Assembly (NCBI GenBank): GCA_015065865.1
Contig: SVPM01000008.1
Coordinates: forward strand, 1 to 49,394
DNA: 49,394 nt
Source: Oscillospiraceae bacterium
GTDB taxonomy: Bacteria > Bacillota > Clostridia > Oscillospirales > Acutalibacteraceae
Direction: 5' to 3'
The notes under the pieces were generated by a model, which was not told where the DNA came from, searched no databases, and saw nothing but the letters and a program-made list of their open reading frames with translations. The translations under genes and the position numbers were made by a program. Below, in pieces: positions 32,327-42,473 of this stretch (position 1 is the stretch's first letter; every line of letters starts with the position of its first letter).

Positions 32327-34318
32327 TTACAGGGTGGAATAGAAAGCGTTCAACGCCGTTTTGCGTTCGGCCAGATAATTCTTCAAATAGGCAACCTGTT
32401 TATCGTAGGTGTCTGCCTTGGCAACGGCCGCGGGTTGCCCCGTGAGCGCCGTGCCGAGGATCTTCCAACGAGTGAAGTTGAGGGCGGCGGCGTTCTTTAA
32501 TGAGGCGGCGGTATCATCGATCACCTTGTTGATACCGTCGGTCACGCCTTTCATCGCCGCCCAACGGGTGCGAAGCACGGCTTTGGCTTCGGGCATCTTA
32601 AACAGATAGGAGAACCAACCGTCTTTGCTGTCGAACAACGGATGTGCCGTGGCGGAGGCGGTTTCGTTATGGTTGCCCGCACAGTTGTCCAAGTCCCACA
32701 GCGGACCGAGTTTCAACTTGCCGCCCACGTCGATGTACATATAGACACTGCTTTCCATAGCCGTGTCGGTATTGTTTAAATACTCCATAATGAGATACCA
32801 ATTGACAAAGGATTCCACGTCCATCCATTTGGATACGGTGGTCCAATCGCCTGTTTTTAAGGCGTTTGCGGCGGTTTCCACCACCAGTGCAATGTAGGTT
32901 ACGTGTTCGGCGGTGAGGTTTTTGGCGTTGGTGGTACGCACCGTCAGCCAGTGGCCGCCGAGCGCTTCGGAATAGAAGAACACTTCGTTGGTGGCGGCAT
33001 CGTAAAAGCCTTTGCCGAGCACTGTCCACTTCTTGCGGTCGGCTTCGGTGGTGTTGTTGTACAAGTGCTTGTCAAACTCCAACAGATACCCCATCTGGTT
33101 TACGGGAACGGCAGGGGAAACGTAGTCGGTGATATCCACGCGGGCGGGTTCCACTTCGATCTTTTCCACCAGTGCATAGACACCTTGGTACTGTCCGTTC
33201 AGCCACAGGTCCACAAAGGCGGAACCCATCGTGAATTCCAACCCCATATTCTTGCTCAAATATTCGCCCAAACGATACCGCATCAACGTGCGGTCGGCGT
33301 GCAGAGCGAGCAGGACGTAGTTTTTGCTTTCCCGCAGGCCAAGCAGTGAATACTTGGTGTCAAAACGCAGGGTGTAACCCTTCTTATCATACGTCCACGT
33401 GGTGTTACCACGGCCTTTGACCGAGCAATCCGCGCCTTTAACGGTGGATTTGGCATCGCCGACCGAGAAGTTGGCGGCTTTGTAGTCCACCGTGTTGTTG
33501 ATGGCGGAGTAACCCGAAGTGGAAAGGGTGAAGGAGGGCAGGCCGCTTCCGATCTTTTCAATGTGGACCGTGACGGTGCGGGTGGAGCCGTTGTTGGCCT
33601 TCAACGTCAGCGTGACGTCTTTCGACAGATCCATCACGGTGGAACGCGAGGTCAGCACCGCGCCGTTATACAGCACGCTGTGACCGTAATATGTGAAGTT
33701 GGGTTTCAACGCCGCAAGATTGGCGTTGGCGGGGAGCAGTGCGGTGATGCGGTCCTCCGTTACGTGGCACGCCACGTTAAACGGCAGGTCTTTGTTATCC
33801 GATGTGGTAAACAAGAACCGCCCGAACTGCTTGGTGTCGGCTTTAACGGTTACCGCTTTGTCTTGCGGGGCGCGTGCCAACGTGGCAAAGGACGTGCCCG
33901 CTTCGGCCGAGGAGGGCAGGATACCTGCAGGGGTGGCGGGGGTATCGGTAACGCCGCCCGCCGCGGTGGTCGGTCTGCTCGTCGGAGTGCCGTTCCCGAC
34001 CGCAGTGGTGCCGCCGCCCGACGGCGTGTTGCCGCTGTGAGAGGGATCGGAACCCGAACCGCTTGCCGTGGTAGACCCGTTTTGGGTAACGGTATTTCCG
34101 TTTGCATCGGTCACGACCGTACCGTCCGCCGTGGTAGTCTCACCTATCGCGCTCGTCACGGCGGCGCCGTTTGCATCGGTGACGACCGACTGTGTGGTGG
34201 TTGCTTGTTTCGCCGTCGTGGTATTGGTGGGAAGATCGTTTCCCTGCGGTTTACAGCCGCCGAGCAGCGTCAGCACACAGGCGGCAACAGCGCATAACGC
34301 CGTCAATCGAGAAAACAC
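32327..34318 (-). CDS. CotH-family surface lipoprotein kinase
   Basis: A 663-residue protein with a GTG start at 34318. LTLLGGC (Cys22) is a lipobox, so it should be anchored outside the membrane. A Thr/Ser/Gly-rich linker (30-140) includes a repeated VVTDANG unit. Residues 150-255 look like cadherin-type beta-sandwich repeats. The CotH domain spans about 260-660: KGRGNTTWTYDKKGYTLRF (301-319), DRTLMRYRLGEYL, LWLNGQYQGVYALVEKIE (371-388) and GPLWDLDNCAGNHN (538-551). CotH proteins are secretory-pathway kinase-like; B. subtilis CotH phosphorylates spore-coat proteins. Here the lipobox points to the cell surface, not the spore. It is the first gene of CotH-VTC-DUF4956. Confidence 0.9.
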   Translation of the reverse strand: MFSRLTALCAVAACVLTLLGGCKPQGNDLPTNTTTAKQATTTQSVVTDANGAAVTSAIGETTTADGTVVTDANGNTVTQNGSTTASGSGSDPSHSGNTPSGGGTTAVGNGTPTSRPTTAAGGVTDTPATPAGILPSSAEAGTSFATLARAPQDKAVTVKADTKQFGRFLFTTSDNKDLPFNVACHVTEDRITALLPANANLAALKPNFTYYGHSVLYNGAVLTSRSTVMDLSKDVTLTLKANNGSTRTVTVHIEKIGSGLPSFTLSTSGYSAINNTVDYKAANFSVGDAKSTVKGADCSVKGRGNTTWTYDKKGYTLRFDTKYSLLGLRESKNYVLLALHADRTLMRYRLGEYLSKNMGLEFTMGSAFVDLWLNGQYQGVYALVEKIEVEPARVDITDYVSPAVPVNQMGYLLEFDKHLYNNTTEADRKKWTVLGKGFYDAATNEVFFYSEALGGHWLTVRTTNAKNLTAEHVTYIALVVETAANALKTGDWTTVSKWMDVESFVNWYLIMEYLNNTDTAMESSVYMYIDVGGKLKLGPLWDLDNCAGNHNETASATAHPLFDSKDGWFSYLFKMPEAKAVLRTRWAAMKGVTDGINKVIDDTAASLKNAAALNFTRWKILGTALTGQPAAVAKADTYDKQVAYLKNYLAERKTALNAFYSTL

Positions 34319-34355
34319 GGCAACACCCCCAAAAAATCACAAAATACACATAAGT

Positions 34356-34384
34356 ATCTTATCATAGAACACATGCCTTGTCAA
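34356..34384 (-). promoter_or_regulatory. Promoter of the CotH-VTC-DUF4956 operon
   Basis: Minus strand TTGACA (34379-34384), 17-bp spacer and TAAGAT (34356-34361), about 38 bp before the GTG start. Confidence 0.8.
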
Positions 34385-34419
34385 CATTTGCTTATACGCA
34401 TATAGCGTGCCGACCTAAA

Positions 34420-34447
34420 CAAAAAAACGGTCGGCAGATGCCGACCG
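34420..34447 (-). terminator. Terminator of the DUF5685-DnaJ-membrane operon
   Basis: CGGTCGGCA-GA-TGCCGACCG stem (34428-34447) with T7 on the minus strand. Confidence 0.88.
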
Positions 34448-34453
34448 ATCTTC

Positions 34454-34984
34454 TCAGACACGAAATATACGCGCCAAGCGGGGGTGTACTGCTAGCATAT
34501 ACCATTCCCACAAACGGGAAAGGCATAGGTCGTAGAGCAGGAAGGTGACGTTGCCGAGTGCCAACAGTACGAGCGGCATATTTACTCCGAACAGTTCAAA
34601 CGAATTGTCTTCCAACCCAAACAGGTGAAGCATCAGCCAGTAGGCCACTACCACCGTGGCGTTGAACAGCAAAAATTTCAACGGCCACGTTATCACGGGC
34701 GGCAGAGGGTCGAGCGACAGTTTCAAGAGGGGATAATATCCCAAAAATGCGACAAACAGCACTTTTGCTTCCATTGAGGGGGTAAGCAACAAGTTCAATA
34801 TTGCGATCGCCGCAAAAGCGAGCCATCCCCACCGCCGTCCGGTTTCGATCGCCACGGGTACAAGCAATAATCCTGCCACAGCGGGAAGGGCAAAGGTGGC
34901 GTAAGGGAACACGGTGCCGAGCAGACACACTACTGCAAGTGACCCGAACACACCGCCGAGCGCTACTTTTCCACTGGTTTTCAT
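34454..34984 (-). CDS. Small integral membrane protein, unrecognised
   Basis: A 176-residue protein starting MKTSGKVALGGVFGSLAVVCL at 34984; GGAGGG lies six bases upstream. A longer open frame reaching 35242 only shadows the J-domain gene and was discarded. It has about five hydrophobic helices and ends WEWYMLAVHPRLARIFRV. I do not recognise a family; the pattern resembles small Clostridia membrane proteins encoded beside DUF5685 and DnaJ-like genes. It follows the J-domain gene by 13 bp and is the last gene of that operon. Confidence 0.75.
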   Translation of the reverse strand: MKTSGKVALGGVFGSLAVVCLLGTVFPYATFALPAVAGLLLVPVAIETGRRWGWLAFAAIAILNLLLTPSMEAKVLFVAFLGYYPLLKLSLDPLPPVITWPLKFLLFNATVVVAYWLMLHLFGLEDNSFELFGVNMPLVLLALGNVTFLLYDLCLSRLWEWYMLAVHPRLARIFRV

Positions 34985-34997
34985 GCGATTCCCTCCA

Positions 34998-35585
34998 TCA
35001 GCAACAGTGAATGAGGTCGCCGCCCATACATTCACAGCAGCAATCCGCGCAGATAAGGGTGTTGCACACATCGCAAGCCGAGCAACCGCCGCCGACGGGC
35101 GTGGTGGTATAGGTGCCGGTCTGGCGTCCGCGTGACATTTGATTGAACGCCGCGCGGTATTCCGCGTTGGTCGGGTCCATACGGCAGGCGGTGGAGAAAT
35201 GACGGAACGCATCCTCCAGCCAGCCGCGTTTATACAACACACTGCCTTTTAAGAAATGCCATTCCGCATCGCGCGTGACGGCAGGAATACCGTTTAAGAG
35301 GGTGTCGGCATCTTCGATGCGTCCCTCACTCACCATGCGGCGGATATCGGCATAGCGACCGCCGTGGCTGTAGTTGTTGCCGGCGCGGCCGCCCTCTTTA
35401 CGCATACGCACGATGGTGTCGTAGGCTTCGTTGATCTCTTGCATTTTTTCTTGTGCAAGATCCGAAAGCGGATTGTCGCCGAATTGGTCGGGATGATATT
35501 TGCGCGCCATTTCACGGTAGGCGGCTTTGACTTGGTCATCGGTGGCGTCGGGCGAAATGCCGAGCACTTTATACGGATCGGTCAT
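34998..35585 (-). CDS. J-domain protein with Cys-rich tail
   Basis: A 195-residue protein. The J domain covers residues 3-65 with the HPD motif at 31-33 (KYHPDQF), which stimulates DnaK-type Hsp70 ATPase. A TPR-like helical pair follows (about 110-150, AEWHFLKGSVLYKRGWLEDAFRHFS). The tail has ten Cys in the last 30 residues (CSACDVCNTLICADCCCECMGG), unlike the zinc fingers of true DnaJ. It is therefore a specialised co-chaperone, perhaps for a metal-binding client. It lies between DUF5685 (6 bp upstream) and a small membrane protein. Confidence 0.88.
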   Translation of the reverse strand: MTDPYKVLGISPDATDDQVKAAYREMARKYHPDQFGDNPLSDLAQEKMQEINEAYDTIVRMRKEGGRAGNNYSHGGRYADIRRMVSEGRIEDADTLLNGIPAVTRDAEWHFLKGSVLYKRGWLEDAFRHFSTACRMDPTNAEYRAAFNQMSRGRQTGTYTTTPVGGGCSACDVCNTLICADCCCECMGGDLIHCC

Positions 35586-35591
35586 ATTGTG

Positions 35592-36440
35592 TTACCTTTC
35601 TTCGCCGTTTGGCGGCGCGGTCACCCGCGCGATGGCGGCGGGCATACCGTATTGTAGGATGTTTTGTAATATAGCGTCGAATTGGTGACGGGTGAGCAGA
35701 TGCCACGCAGTCAAGCATTCCGCAAGCGAGGAGTTGAGCGCTTCGCGCATACGGACGTTGGGCTTTTTGCCGTTTTCATCCGCGGGGAAGGGGTTAAATC
35801 CGCCGTTGCGGCGGTCATCCTCCCAGTCGTCGGCAGCATCCGCGAAATAGATCCACCGCCCGAGGCAGTAACCGAAGCGGGCGCGTGCATCACGTTCTTC
35901 TCCTGCGGCTGTGTCGCGCACGGTCAACGCCGCCATCAAAGTGGCGGTGGGGTGCGCCGCCGCATCGGGGGAGGCATTTTCCCGTTCGGCTGTTTGCTGT
36001 GCCGCGTAATACCCCGCCATACTTTCCGCAACCGCGGGATTCAGCCGCGCGGCACGCCGCTTCAGCGGTGCGACGAGCCACAGCAACGGACGACGGCTCA
36101 ACCGCTTTAAAAATCGCCCGTCGGTCACGTCGTCTTTCAACTTATAGTAAGAAAGCAGTACCGCCGCATCCGCTGCAAAGGCCAGCGCATCGTCACCGTG
36201 ACAGCGGCGACACTTTTTCAGCGGGTTAAACGGGCAACGCCCCTTCGAAAAAGTGACGGGCGCGCAGGTCAGTGCCATGTGAAAGAGTGCCAGCACGGTG
36301 AAATCGTAATTGAGCAGGAAACGGGCGCCCACGCCGTAACGCTTGCCGAGTGCACGGCAAAGCGAGCAATACGCCCCACGGTAGTCTTCCCATTCACGTA
36401 CCTTCAATTCGGGCTGAAATACCCTCACGTAACCAAACAC
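35592..36440 (-). CDS. DUF5685-family helical protein
   Basis: A 282-residue protein beginning MFGYVRVFQPELKVREWEDYRGAYCSLCRALGKRYG, the opening I associate with DUF5685. The start is a GTG at 36440. CxxC (25-28) and a CPFNPLKKCRRC cluster (about 89-100) may bind metal. The Asp-rich stretches YKLKDDVTDGR and FADAADDWEDDRR are reminiscent of the metal-binding helices of isoprenoid synthases, but the equivalence is uncertain. It is the first gene of an operon with the Cys-rich J-domain protein and a membrane protein. Function is unknown. Confidence 0.8.
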   Translation of the reverse strand: MFGYVRVFQPELKVREWEDYRGAYCSLCRALGKRYGVGARFLLNYDFTVLALFHMALTCAPVTFSKGRCPFNPLKKCRRCHGDDALAFAADAAVLLSYYKLKDDVTDGRFLKRLSRRPLLWLVAPLKRRAARLNPAVAESMAGYYAAQQTAERENASPDAAAHPTATLMAALTVRDTAAGEERDARARFGYCLGRWIYFADAADDWEDDRRNGGFNPFPADENGKKPNVRMREALNSSLAECLTAWHLLTRHQFDAILQNILQYGMPAAIARVTAPPNGEER

Positions 36441-36570
36441 ACACTCACACCCTTCTTGACGGGATTATCATACTATACTTCCGTGAAAAGAGTATGAAAG
36501 AATTGTAAATTTAGCGGGGGGGACGTTTTAAGAGGTACAGTCGTGGCTGGAAAGAGCGTATGACAAATCA

Positions 36571-36603
36571 AACGAGGCTGTCGCACTTAACGCGACAGCC
36601 TCG
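36571..36603 (-). terminator. Terminator of uvrB-uvrA-trxB
   Basis: CGAGGCTGTCGC (36573-36584) pairs with GCGACAGCCTCG (36592-36603), five bases after the trxB stop; the minus-strand trailer is TTTGATTTG. Confidence 0.8.
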
Positions 36604-36608
36604 CTATA

Positions 36609-37508
36609 CTATATTTCGTTTAGATACCGTTCGATCGCACTCATGGCCGCGGCACCGTCGCCGGCGGCGGTGATGAGTTGGCGGCATTTTTTCGCACGGA
36701 TGTCACCGGCTACGAAAATACCGGCAGTAGGGGAGATGCCATCCTCGTCTGCGACCAAAAACCCCTGCTCATCGCGGGGCAGATCGGCGAACAGAGCGTT
36801 GTTGGGTATCACGCCCACCGCCACGAACACGCCGTCTGCTGTCAAGTGGTTTTCCTTGCCGTCGGTGAGCAAAGAAAGGCCGCTCATACGGCTGTCGCCC
36901 ACCACCTCTTGCACGGTGGTGTTCCAAACGGGGGTGATGTTTTCGGAAGCAAAAACTTGTTCTTGCAGTGCACGGGAGGCGCGCAGTGTGTTGCGGCGAT
37001 GAATGAGATAGACCTGTTTGCATAGGCGCGAAAGATACAATGCATCCTCCACGGCGGTGTTGCCGCCGCCCACGACCGCTACCGTTTTGTCTTTGTAGAA
37101 CCGTCCGTCGCAGGTGGCGCAATAACTGACGCCTTTCCCGCGATACAAGTCTTCTCCCTTTACACCCAGAGGGCGATGGGTAGCACCTGCGGCGATCAGC
37201 AGCGCGCGTGAATGCAACGTTTCGTTGGCGGTTTGTACCGCAAAACCGTTTTCGGTCTTTTCCCATGCGACTACATCGGCCGTGCGAATATCTGCCCCCA
37301 AGTCTTTCGCCTGCTCAGCGATCAAGTTCGAAAGGGTGATGCCATCCGTGTGCGGGACAGCAGGATAGTTTTCAATTTCGGGGGTCTCCAGTGCTTGTCC
37401 GCCGGGGAATGCACGTTCAAGCACCACGGCGTCCAAACGGGCGCGTGCGGCGTAAATGGCGGCGGTCATACCCGCCACACCGCCGCCGATGATGATAACA
37501 TCCAACAT
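36609..37508 (-). CDS. trxB: Thioredoxin-disulfide reductase
   Basis: A 299-residue flavoprotein reducing thioredoxin. GGGVAGMTAAIYAARA (8-23) binds FAD, CATC (Cys130, Cys133) is the redox pair, VGGGNTAVEDALYLSR binds NADPH, and GIFVAGDIR is the second FAD motif. An NADPH donor is assumed from the HRRNTLRASR stretch. It lies five bases after the uvrA stop with GAAAGGAG in between, so it is the distal gene of the uvrB-uvrA transcript. Confidence 0.94.
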   Translation of the reverse strand: MLDVIIIGGGVAGMTAAIYAARARLDAVVLERAFPGGQALETPEIENYPAVPHTDGITLSNLIAEQAKDLGADIRTADVVAWEKTENGFAVQTANETLHSRALLIAAGATHRPLGVKGEDLYRGKGVSYCATCDGRFYKDKTVAVVGGGNTAVEDALYLSRLCKQVYLIHRRNTLRASRALQEQVFASENITPVWNTTVQEVVGDSRMSGLSLLTDGKENHLTADGVFVAVGVIPNNALFADLPRDEQGFLVADEDGISPTAGIFVAGDIRAKKCRQLITAAGDGAAAMSAIERYLNEI

Positions 37509-37513
37509 AACGG

Positions 37514-40342
37514 TTACTCCTTTCTAAGCAAGGGGCGAAGATAGCGCCCCGTGTGTGATCTTTCGATTTCGGCGATCTCCTCGGGGGTGCCGACGGCGAT
37601 CACTTCGCCGCCGCGACTGCCGCCCTCGGGACCGAGATCCACAATATAGTCGGCGGTTTTGATAACATCGAGATTGTGTTCGATCACCAGCACGGTGTTG
37701 CCGCCTTCCACCAAACGTTGCAACACGTCGATCAACTGGCGCACGTCGTCGGAATGCAGGCCCGTGGTGGGTTCATCCAGAATATATACCGTGCGCCCCG
37801 TGGCACGGCGGGCGAGTTCGGTGGCGAGTTTTACACGCTGTGCCTCGCCGCCCGAAAGGGTGGTGGCGGGCTGGCCGAGTTTGACGTAGCCGAGCCCCAC
37901 GTCATACAGCGTTTGCAGTTTGCGTGCAATTTTCGGCAGGGGTGCGAAGAAACTGCACGCTTCTTCCACCGTCATATCCAGCACGTCAAAGATACTTTTG
38001 CCTTTATACAGCACCTCCAGCGTTTCACGGTTATAGCGTTTACCCTTGCACACCTCGCACGGCACGTAAATATCCGGCAGGAAGTGCATTTCGATCTTTA
38101 CGATACCGTCCCCTTCACACGCTTCGCATCGTCCGCCTTTTACGTTAAAGGAGAAACGTCCTGCACCGTATCCGCGTGCTTTGGCATCGGGGGTGGAGGC
38201 AAACAGTTCACGGATATCGTTGAACACGCCCGTGTAGGTGGCGGGGTTGGAACGCGGGGTGCGCCCGATGGGCGCTTGATCGATGGCGATCACCTTATCC
38301 AGATGTTCCACCCCTTCCACTGCCCGATGTTTGCCGGGGAAGGTGTGGGCGCGGTTGAGTTTGCCGGCCAGTGTTTTGTATACTATCTCATTTACCAACG
38401 AGGATTTGCCCGAACCGGATACCCCCGTGATAAGGTTCAGTGCGCCGAGTTTAAAAGAAACGTCCACGTTTTTGAGGTTGTTTTCCGAGGCACCGCGCAC
38501 AGTCAGCCGGTGGCCGTTGCCCGCACGCCGCGTGGCAGGCACGGGAATCGAGCGGCGACCGCTCAGATACTCACCTGTCAACGAACGGCGGCTCGCCATC
38601 AATTGCTTGGGAGTACCCGCAAACACCACCTCGCCGCCGTGCACCCCTGCACCCGGCCCGATGTCCACAATGTAGTCGGCGGCGCGCATGGTATCTTCAT
38701 CGTGTTCCACCACGATGAGGGTGTTGCCGAGGTCGCGCAGACGGCGCAGTGTGGCGATCAGCTTTTCGTTATCGCGCTGATGAAGTCCGATGCTCGGTTC
38801 ATCCAGAACATATAAAACACCGGTGAGGGAGGAACCGATCTGCGTTGCAAGGCGGATGCGCTGTGCCTCGCCGCCCGACAGCGTACCTGCCGCACGGGAA
38901 AGGGTGAGGTATTCCAATCCCACATTTTGCAGGAAACCCAAACGAGAACGGATCTCTTTCAGAATTTGATGGGCGATCATTTCCTCGCGCTCGGTCAAGT
39001 TCAACGCGTCCAGCGCTTTCAGTGCCTCTTCCACCGAAAGGTCGCAAAACTCCATAATATTGCGTCCGCCCACCGTTACGGCAAGCGACTCGGGCTTTAA
39101 ACGTCCGCCGTGACAGCCGCCGCAGGGGGATTGGCTCATATAGGTTTCCAATTCTTCGCGCATCCAACTGCTTTTGGTTTCCAGATGGCGGCGGGAGAGA
39201 TTGTTCAAAATACCTTCGAATTCGTGGTGATAGGTGCCGGTACCGTATTCGCCCGTGCGAATCATCTTGATGCGTTCGCCGCGACTGCCGTACATCAAAA
39301 CATCCACCACGTCGTTCGAAAGATCGGCAAACGGTGTGTCCAGCGAAAAGCCGTAGTGCTCGGCCAGACCGTCGTAGTACATCCGCGTGATGGTGGCACC
39401 GGTGCGGTAATCCCATCCGCTGGCGCGGATCGCACCTTCCCGAATGGAGAGCGCACTGTCCCGAATGACCAAACGGGCATCCATCGCCATCTTCACACCC
39501 AAACCCGTGCACTGCGGGCAAGCGCCGAACGGATTGTTGAAGGAAAACATACGCGGTGTGAGTTCCTCCACGCTGATACCGTGTTCTGGGCAAGCATAAT
39601 TCAGCGAAAAGGAAAGTTCCTCACCGCCCACGACGTCCACCGTAAGCAAACCGTCCGAAAGGCCGGTGGCGGTTTCGATGGAATCCGCCAGACGACGTGC
39701 CAGATCGGGTCGAATTACCAAACGGTCTACCACGATCTCAACGGTATGCTTTATATTTTTCTCGAGTTTGGTAAGTTCGGCGAGTTCTTTCAACTCGCCG
39801 TCCACACGGGCACGGACGTAACCGCTTTTGCGTGCCGACTCGAACTCTTTGGCGTATTCCCCTTTTTTGCCGCGTGCGATGGGAGCCAGCAGTTGAATAC
39901 GCGTGCCTTCGGGCAGGGTCAACAAGCGATCCACGATCCGATCCACCGTTTGTTGGCGGATCTCCCGCCCGCAAACGGGACAATGCGGAATGCCGATGCG
40001 TGCGTACAACAGACGGAGATAATCGTAGATCTCGGTGACCGTCCCCACCGTGGAACGGGGGTTTTTAGAGGTGGTCTTTTGGTCGATGGAGATGGCGGGA
40101 GAGAGCCCGTCGATGGAATCCACGTCGGGTTTTTCCATCTGCCCCAAAAACATACGGGCGTAGGAGGACAGACTTTCGATATATCGCCGCTGGCCTTCGG
40201 CGTAGATCGTGTCGAATGCCAGCGAGGATTTGCCCGATCCCGAAAGTCCCGTGAACACCACCAGTTTATCCCGCGGGATGGTGAGGTCGATATCTTTTAG
40301 GTTGTGTACCCGCGCACCGCGGATGATGAGTTTATCGTTCAT
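37514..40342 (-). CDS. uvrA: Excinuclease ABC subunit A
   Basis: A 942-residue damage-recognition ATPase of nucleotide excision repair. Two ABC modules are visible: Walker [15 protein letters not shown] near residue 31 and [13 protein letters not shown] near residue 640, each with an [13 protein letters not shown] signature and a DEP Walker B. Zinc Cys clusters appear at CPVCG (about 121) and CEACEGDG (about 738). It starts at the last base of the uvrB stop (TAATG). Length is normal. Confidence 0.97.
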   Translation of the reverse strand: MNDKLIIRGARVHNLKDIDLTIPRDKLVVFTGLSGSGKSSLAFDTIYAEGQRRYIESLSSYARMFLGQMEKPDVDSIDGLSPAISIDQKTTSKNPRSTVGTVTEIYDYLRLLYARIGIPHCPVCGREIRQQTVDRIVDRLLTLPEGTRIQLLAPIARGKKGEYAKEFESARKSGYVRARVDGELKELAELTKLEKNIKHTVEIVVDRLVIRPDLARRLADSIETATGLSDGLLTVDVVGGEELSFSLNYACPEHGISVEELTPRMFSFNNPFGACPQCTGLGVKMAMDARLVIRDSALSIREGAIRASGWDYRTGATITRMYYDGLAEHYGFSLDTPFADLSNDVVDVLMYGSRGERIKMIRTGEYGTGTYHHEFEGILNNLSRRHLETKSSWMREELETYMSQSPCGGCHGGRLKPESLAVTVGGRNIMEFCDLSVEEALKALDALNLTEREEMIAHQILKEIRSRLGFLQNVGLEYLTLSRAAGTLSGGEAQRIRLATQIGSSLTGVLYVLDEPSIGLHQRDNEKLIATLRRLRDLGNTLIVVEHDEDTMRAADYIVDIGPGAGVHGGEVVFAGTPKQLMASRRSLTGEYLSGRRSIPVPATRRAGNGHRLTVRGASENNLKNVDVSFKLGALNLITGVSGSGKSSLVNEIVYKTLAGKLNRAHTFPGKHRAVEGVEHLDKVIAIDQAPIGRTPRSNPATYTGVFNDIRELFASTPDAKARGYGAGRFSFNVKGGRCEACEGDGIVKIEMHFLPDIYVPCEVCKGKRYNRETLEVLYKGKSIFDVLDMTVEEACSFFAPLPKIARKLQTLYDVGLGYVKLGQPATTLSGGEAQRVKLATELARRATGRTVYILDEPTTGLHSDDVRQLIDVLQRLVEGGNTVLVIEHNLDVIKTADYIVDLGPEGGSRGGEVIAVGTPEEIAEIERSHTGRYLRPLLRKE

Positions 40343-42309
40343 TATTTCACCTTTTTCAGTTCTTCGATCTTATCACGCAATTCCGCTGCCCGCTCGAATT
40401 CCAGCAGGGCGGCGGCGGCGCGCATCTCGCGGGTCAACTCGTCGATCAACCGGCGGCGCTCGGCGGCGTTTAGGCGGCGGAAAGCGGCGGGCTTGGTCTC
40501 CCGCTTTTCCTTGCCCGAAATGTCAATAACGTCGCGCACGTCTTTTTGGATGGTTTGCGGCACGATACCGTGAGCTTCATTGTATGCCTGCTGAATGGAA
40601 CGGCGACGCTCGGTCTCCCGCAGAGCACGTTCCATTGAGGGGGTCACACTGTCGGCATACATAATGACTTCGCCGCCTGCGTTGCGTGCGGCACGGCCGA
40701 TGGTTTGGATCAGTGAAGTTTCCGACCGCAAGAAGCCTTCCTTGTCGGCATCCAGAATTGCCACCAACGACACTTCGGGGATATCCAACCCTTCGCGTAA
40801 CAAGTTGATGCCCACCAACACGTCAAATTCACCGAGACGAAGATCGCGGATGATCTCCATACGCTCCATCGTGTCAATGTCGTGGTGCATATAGCGCACC
40901 TTGACACCCGCGTTTTCAAGGAAAGCGGAAAGGTCTTCCGCCATTTTTTTGGTAAGGGTGGTGACGAGCGTGCGCTCTTTGCGTTCGACCCGTTGGTGGA
41001 TCGCATCCAGCAGATCGTCGATCTGTCCGTCCACGGGGCGAACGCTCACCGCAGGATCCAAAAGCCCCGTGGGACGTATCACCTGTTCCGCCAACACGGC
41101 ACTGCGTTCCCGTTCAAACTCGCCGGGGGTGGCGGAAACGAACACCGCTTGGTGTACGTGGTCATAAAATTCATCAAAATTCAAAGGGCGGTTATCAAAT
41201 GCGCTCGGCAGGCGAAAGCCGAAGTCTACCAAGTTTTCCTTGCGCGCACGGTCGCCGCCGAACATACCGCGCACCTGCGGCAAGGTTACGTGCGATTCGT
41301 CCACAAACAGCAGAAAATCTTCGGGGAAATAGTCGAGCAGGGTATACGGTGTGGAACCGGCAGGGCGCCCCGACAACACACGGGAGTAGTTTTCCACCCC
41401 TTTGCAGATACCGATCTCACGCAGCATTTCCAGATCGTAACGGGTGCGCTGTAAAATGCGCTCCGCTTCAAGCAGTTTGCCTTCGGCGGTGAACTGAGCC
41501 ACCCGTGTTTCCAGTTCGTCCTCGATATTCTTCAGGGCACCTTCCATTTTGTCGGGCGGCACAATGTAGTGAGAAGCGGGGTAGACGGCCGCGTGGGAAA
41601 GGGTGCGGATGGTTTCGCCCGTCAGTGGATGCACTTCTGAAATGCGGTCGATCTCGTCTCCGAAAAATTCCACGCGAATGACACTTTGATCCGCCCCCGA
41701 GGGAAAGAGCTCCACCACGTCGCCCCGCACGCGGAATTTGCCGCGAATGAAGTTGATGTCGTTGCGCTCATACTGCTGTTCCACCAAACGGGCAATGAGC
41801 TCGTCCCGTTCCATCGTCATTGAAGGACGCAGTGAGAGCACCATCTGCCGATAATCCGCCGGATCACCGAGCGAGTAGATGCAGGATACGCTCGCCACGA
41901 TGATAACGTCCCGCCGCTCGGATAACGCCGAGGTGGCAGAGTGCCGCAGGCGGTCGATCTCATCGTTGATGGCCGAATCCTTTTCAATATACGTATCGGT
42001 CGAGGGGATATACGCCTCGGGTTGATAGTAGTCGTAGTAAGATACGAAATATTCTACCGCGTTTTCGGGGAAGAATTCTTTGAACTCCGAGCACAGCTGT
42101 GCCGCGAGAGTTTTATTGTGAGCGAGAACAAGTGTGGGACGGTTGACACGGGCGATGACGTTCGCCATCGTAAAGGTTTTGCCCGAACCGGTGACACCGA
42201 GCAAAGTCTGCTCGCGGTGGCCGTTTTCGATGCTTTGTACCAGTTGTTCGATCGCTTCGGGCTGGTCGCCCGTCGGCGCGTATTTTGACACCAATTTGAA
42301 TGGATTCAC
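40342..42309 (-). CDS. uvrB: Excinuclease ABC subunit B
   Basis: A 655-residue helicase-like repair protein that receives damaged DNA from UvrA and recruits UvrC. Walker [15 protein letters not shown] (about residue 40), the beta-hairpin [21 protein letters not shown] (about 92-112) and a C-terminal UVR motif for UvrC contact are present. The start is GTG at 42309, six bases after GGGAGGGG. A LexA box and a strong promoter lie upstream, so the operon is SOS-controlled. uvrC is not in the window. Confidence 0.97.
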   Translation of the reverse strand: MNPFKLVSKYAPTGDQPEAIEQLVQSIENGHREQTLLGVTGSGKTFTMANVIARVNRPTLVLAHNKTLAAQLCSEFKEFFPENAVEYFVSYYDYYQPEAYIPSTDTYIEKDSAINDEIDRLRHSATSALSERRDVIIVASVSCIYSLGDPADYRQMVLSLRPSMTMERDELIARLVEQQYERNDINFIRGKFRVRGDVVELFPSGADQSVIRVEFFGDEIDRISEVHPLTGETIRTLSHAAVYPASHYIVPPDKMEGALKNIEDELETRVAQFTAEGKLLEAERILQRTRYDLEMLREIGICKGVENYSRVLSGRPAGSTPYTLLDYFPEDFLLFVDESHVTLPQVRGMFGGDRARKENLVDFGFRLPSAFDNRPLNFDEFYDHVHQAVFVSATPGEFERERSAVLAEQVIRPTGLLDPAVSVRPVDGQIDDLLDAIHQRVERKERTLVTTLTKKMAEDLSAFLENAGVKVRYMHHDIDTMERMEIIRDLRLGEFDVLVGINLLREGLDIPEVSLVAILDADKEGFLRSETSLIQTIGRAARNAGGEVIMYADSVTPSMERALRETERRRSIQQAYNEAHGIVPQTIQKDVRDVIDISGKEKRETKPAAFRRLNAAERRRLIDELTREMRAAAALLEFERAAELRDKIEELKKVK

Positions 42310-42331
42310 CGGTTACCCCTCCCTTAGTTTA

Positions 42332-42343
42332 GAACGGATGTTC
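42332..42343. promoter_or_regulatory. LexA (SOS) box
   Basis: GAAC-GGAT-GTTC, i.e. GAAC-N4-GTTC, the Firmicutes LexA/DinR core. It lies 9 bp downstream of the -10 of the uvrBA promoter. Confidence 0.82.
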
Positions 42344-42352
42344 CTTGGAAAA

Positions 42353-42381
42353 ATTGTACTATATATCCCTTAAAATGTCAA
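42353..42381 (-). promoter_or_regulatory. Promoter of uvrB-uvrA-trxB
   Basis: Minus strand TTGACA (42376-42381), 17-bp spacer and TACAAT (42353-42358). Confidence 0.85.
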
Positions 42382-42434
42382 CCGCTCGTGCCGTATTATT
42401 TTGGCTTGTAATGCGGTAAAAGATACCGTACATA

Positions 42435-42466
42435 AAAAAGGCAAGCGATCATTCGCTTGCCTTTTT
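42435..42466 (-). terminator. Terminator of the deo-dockerin operon
   Basis: AAAAAGGCAAGCG (42435-42447) and CGCTTGCCTTTTT (42454-42466), a perfect 13-bp stem just after the dockerin-protein stop. Confidence 0.88.
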
Positions 42467-42473
42467 ATGCGGT

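Noticed and set aside
34985-35242. Longer N-terminus for the 34454-34984 membrane protein
   Set aside because: The extension overlaps the J-domain gene in another frame; the ATG at 34984 has the good Shine-Dalgarno.
37676-38815. Long antisense frame opposite uvrA
   Set aside because: Shadow of uvrA; composition typical of reverse-strand GC-rich coding DNA.
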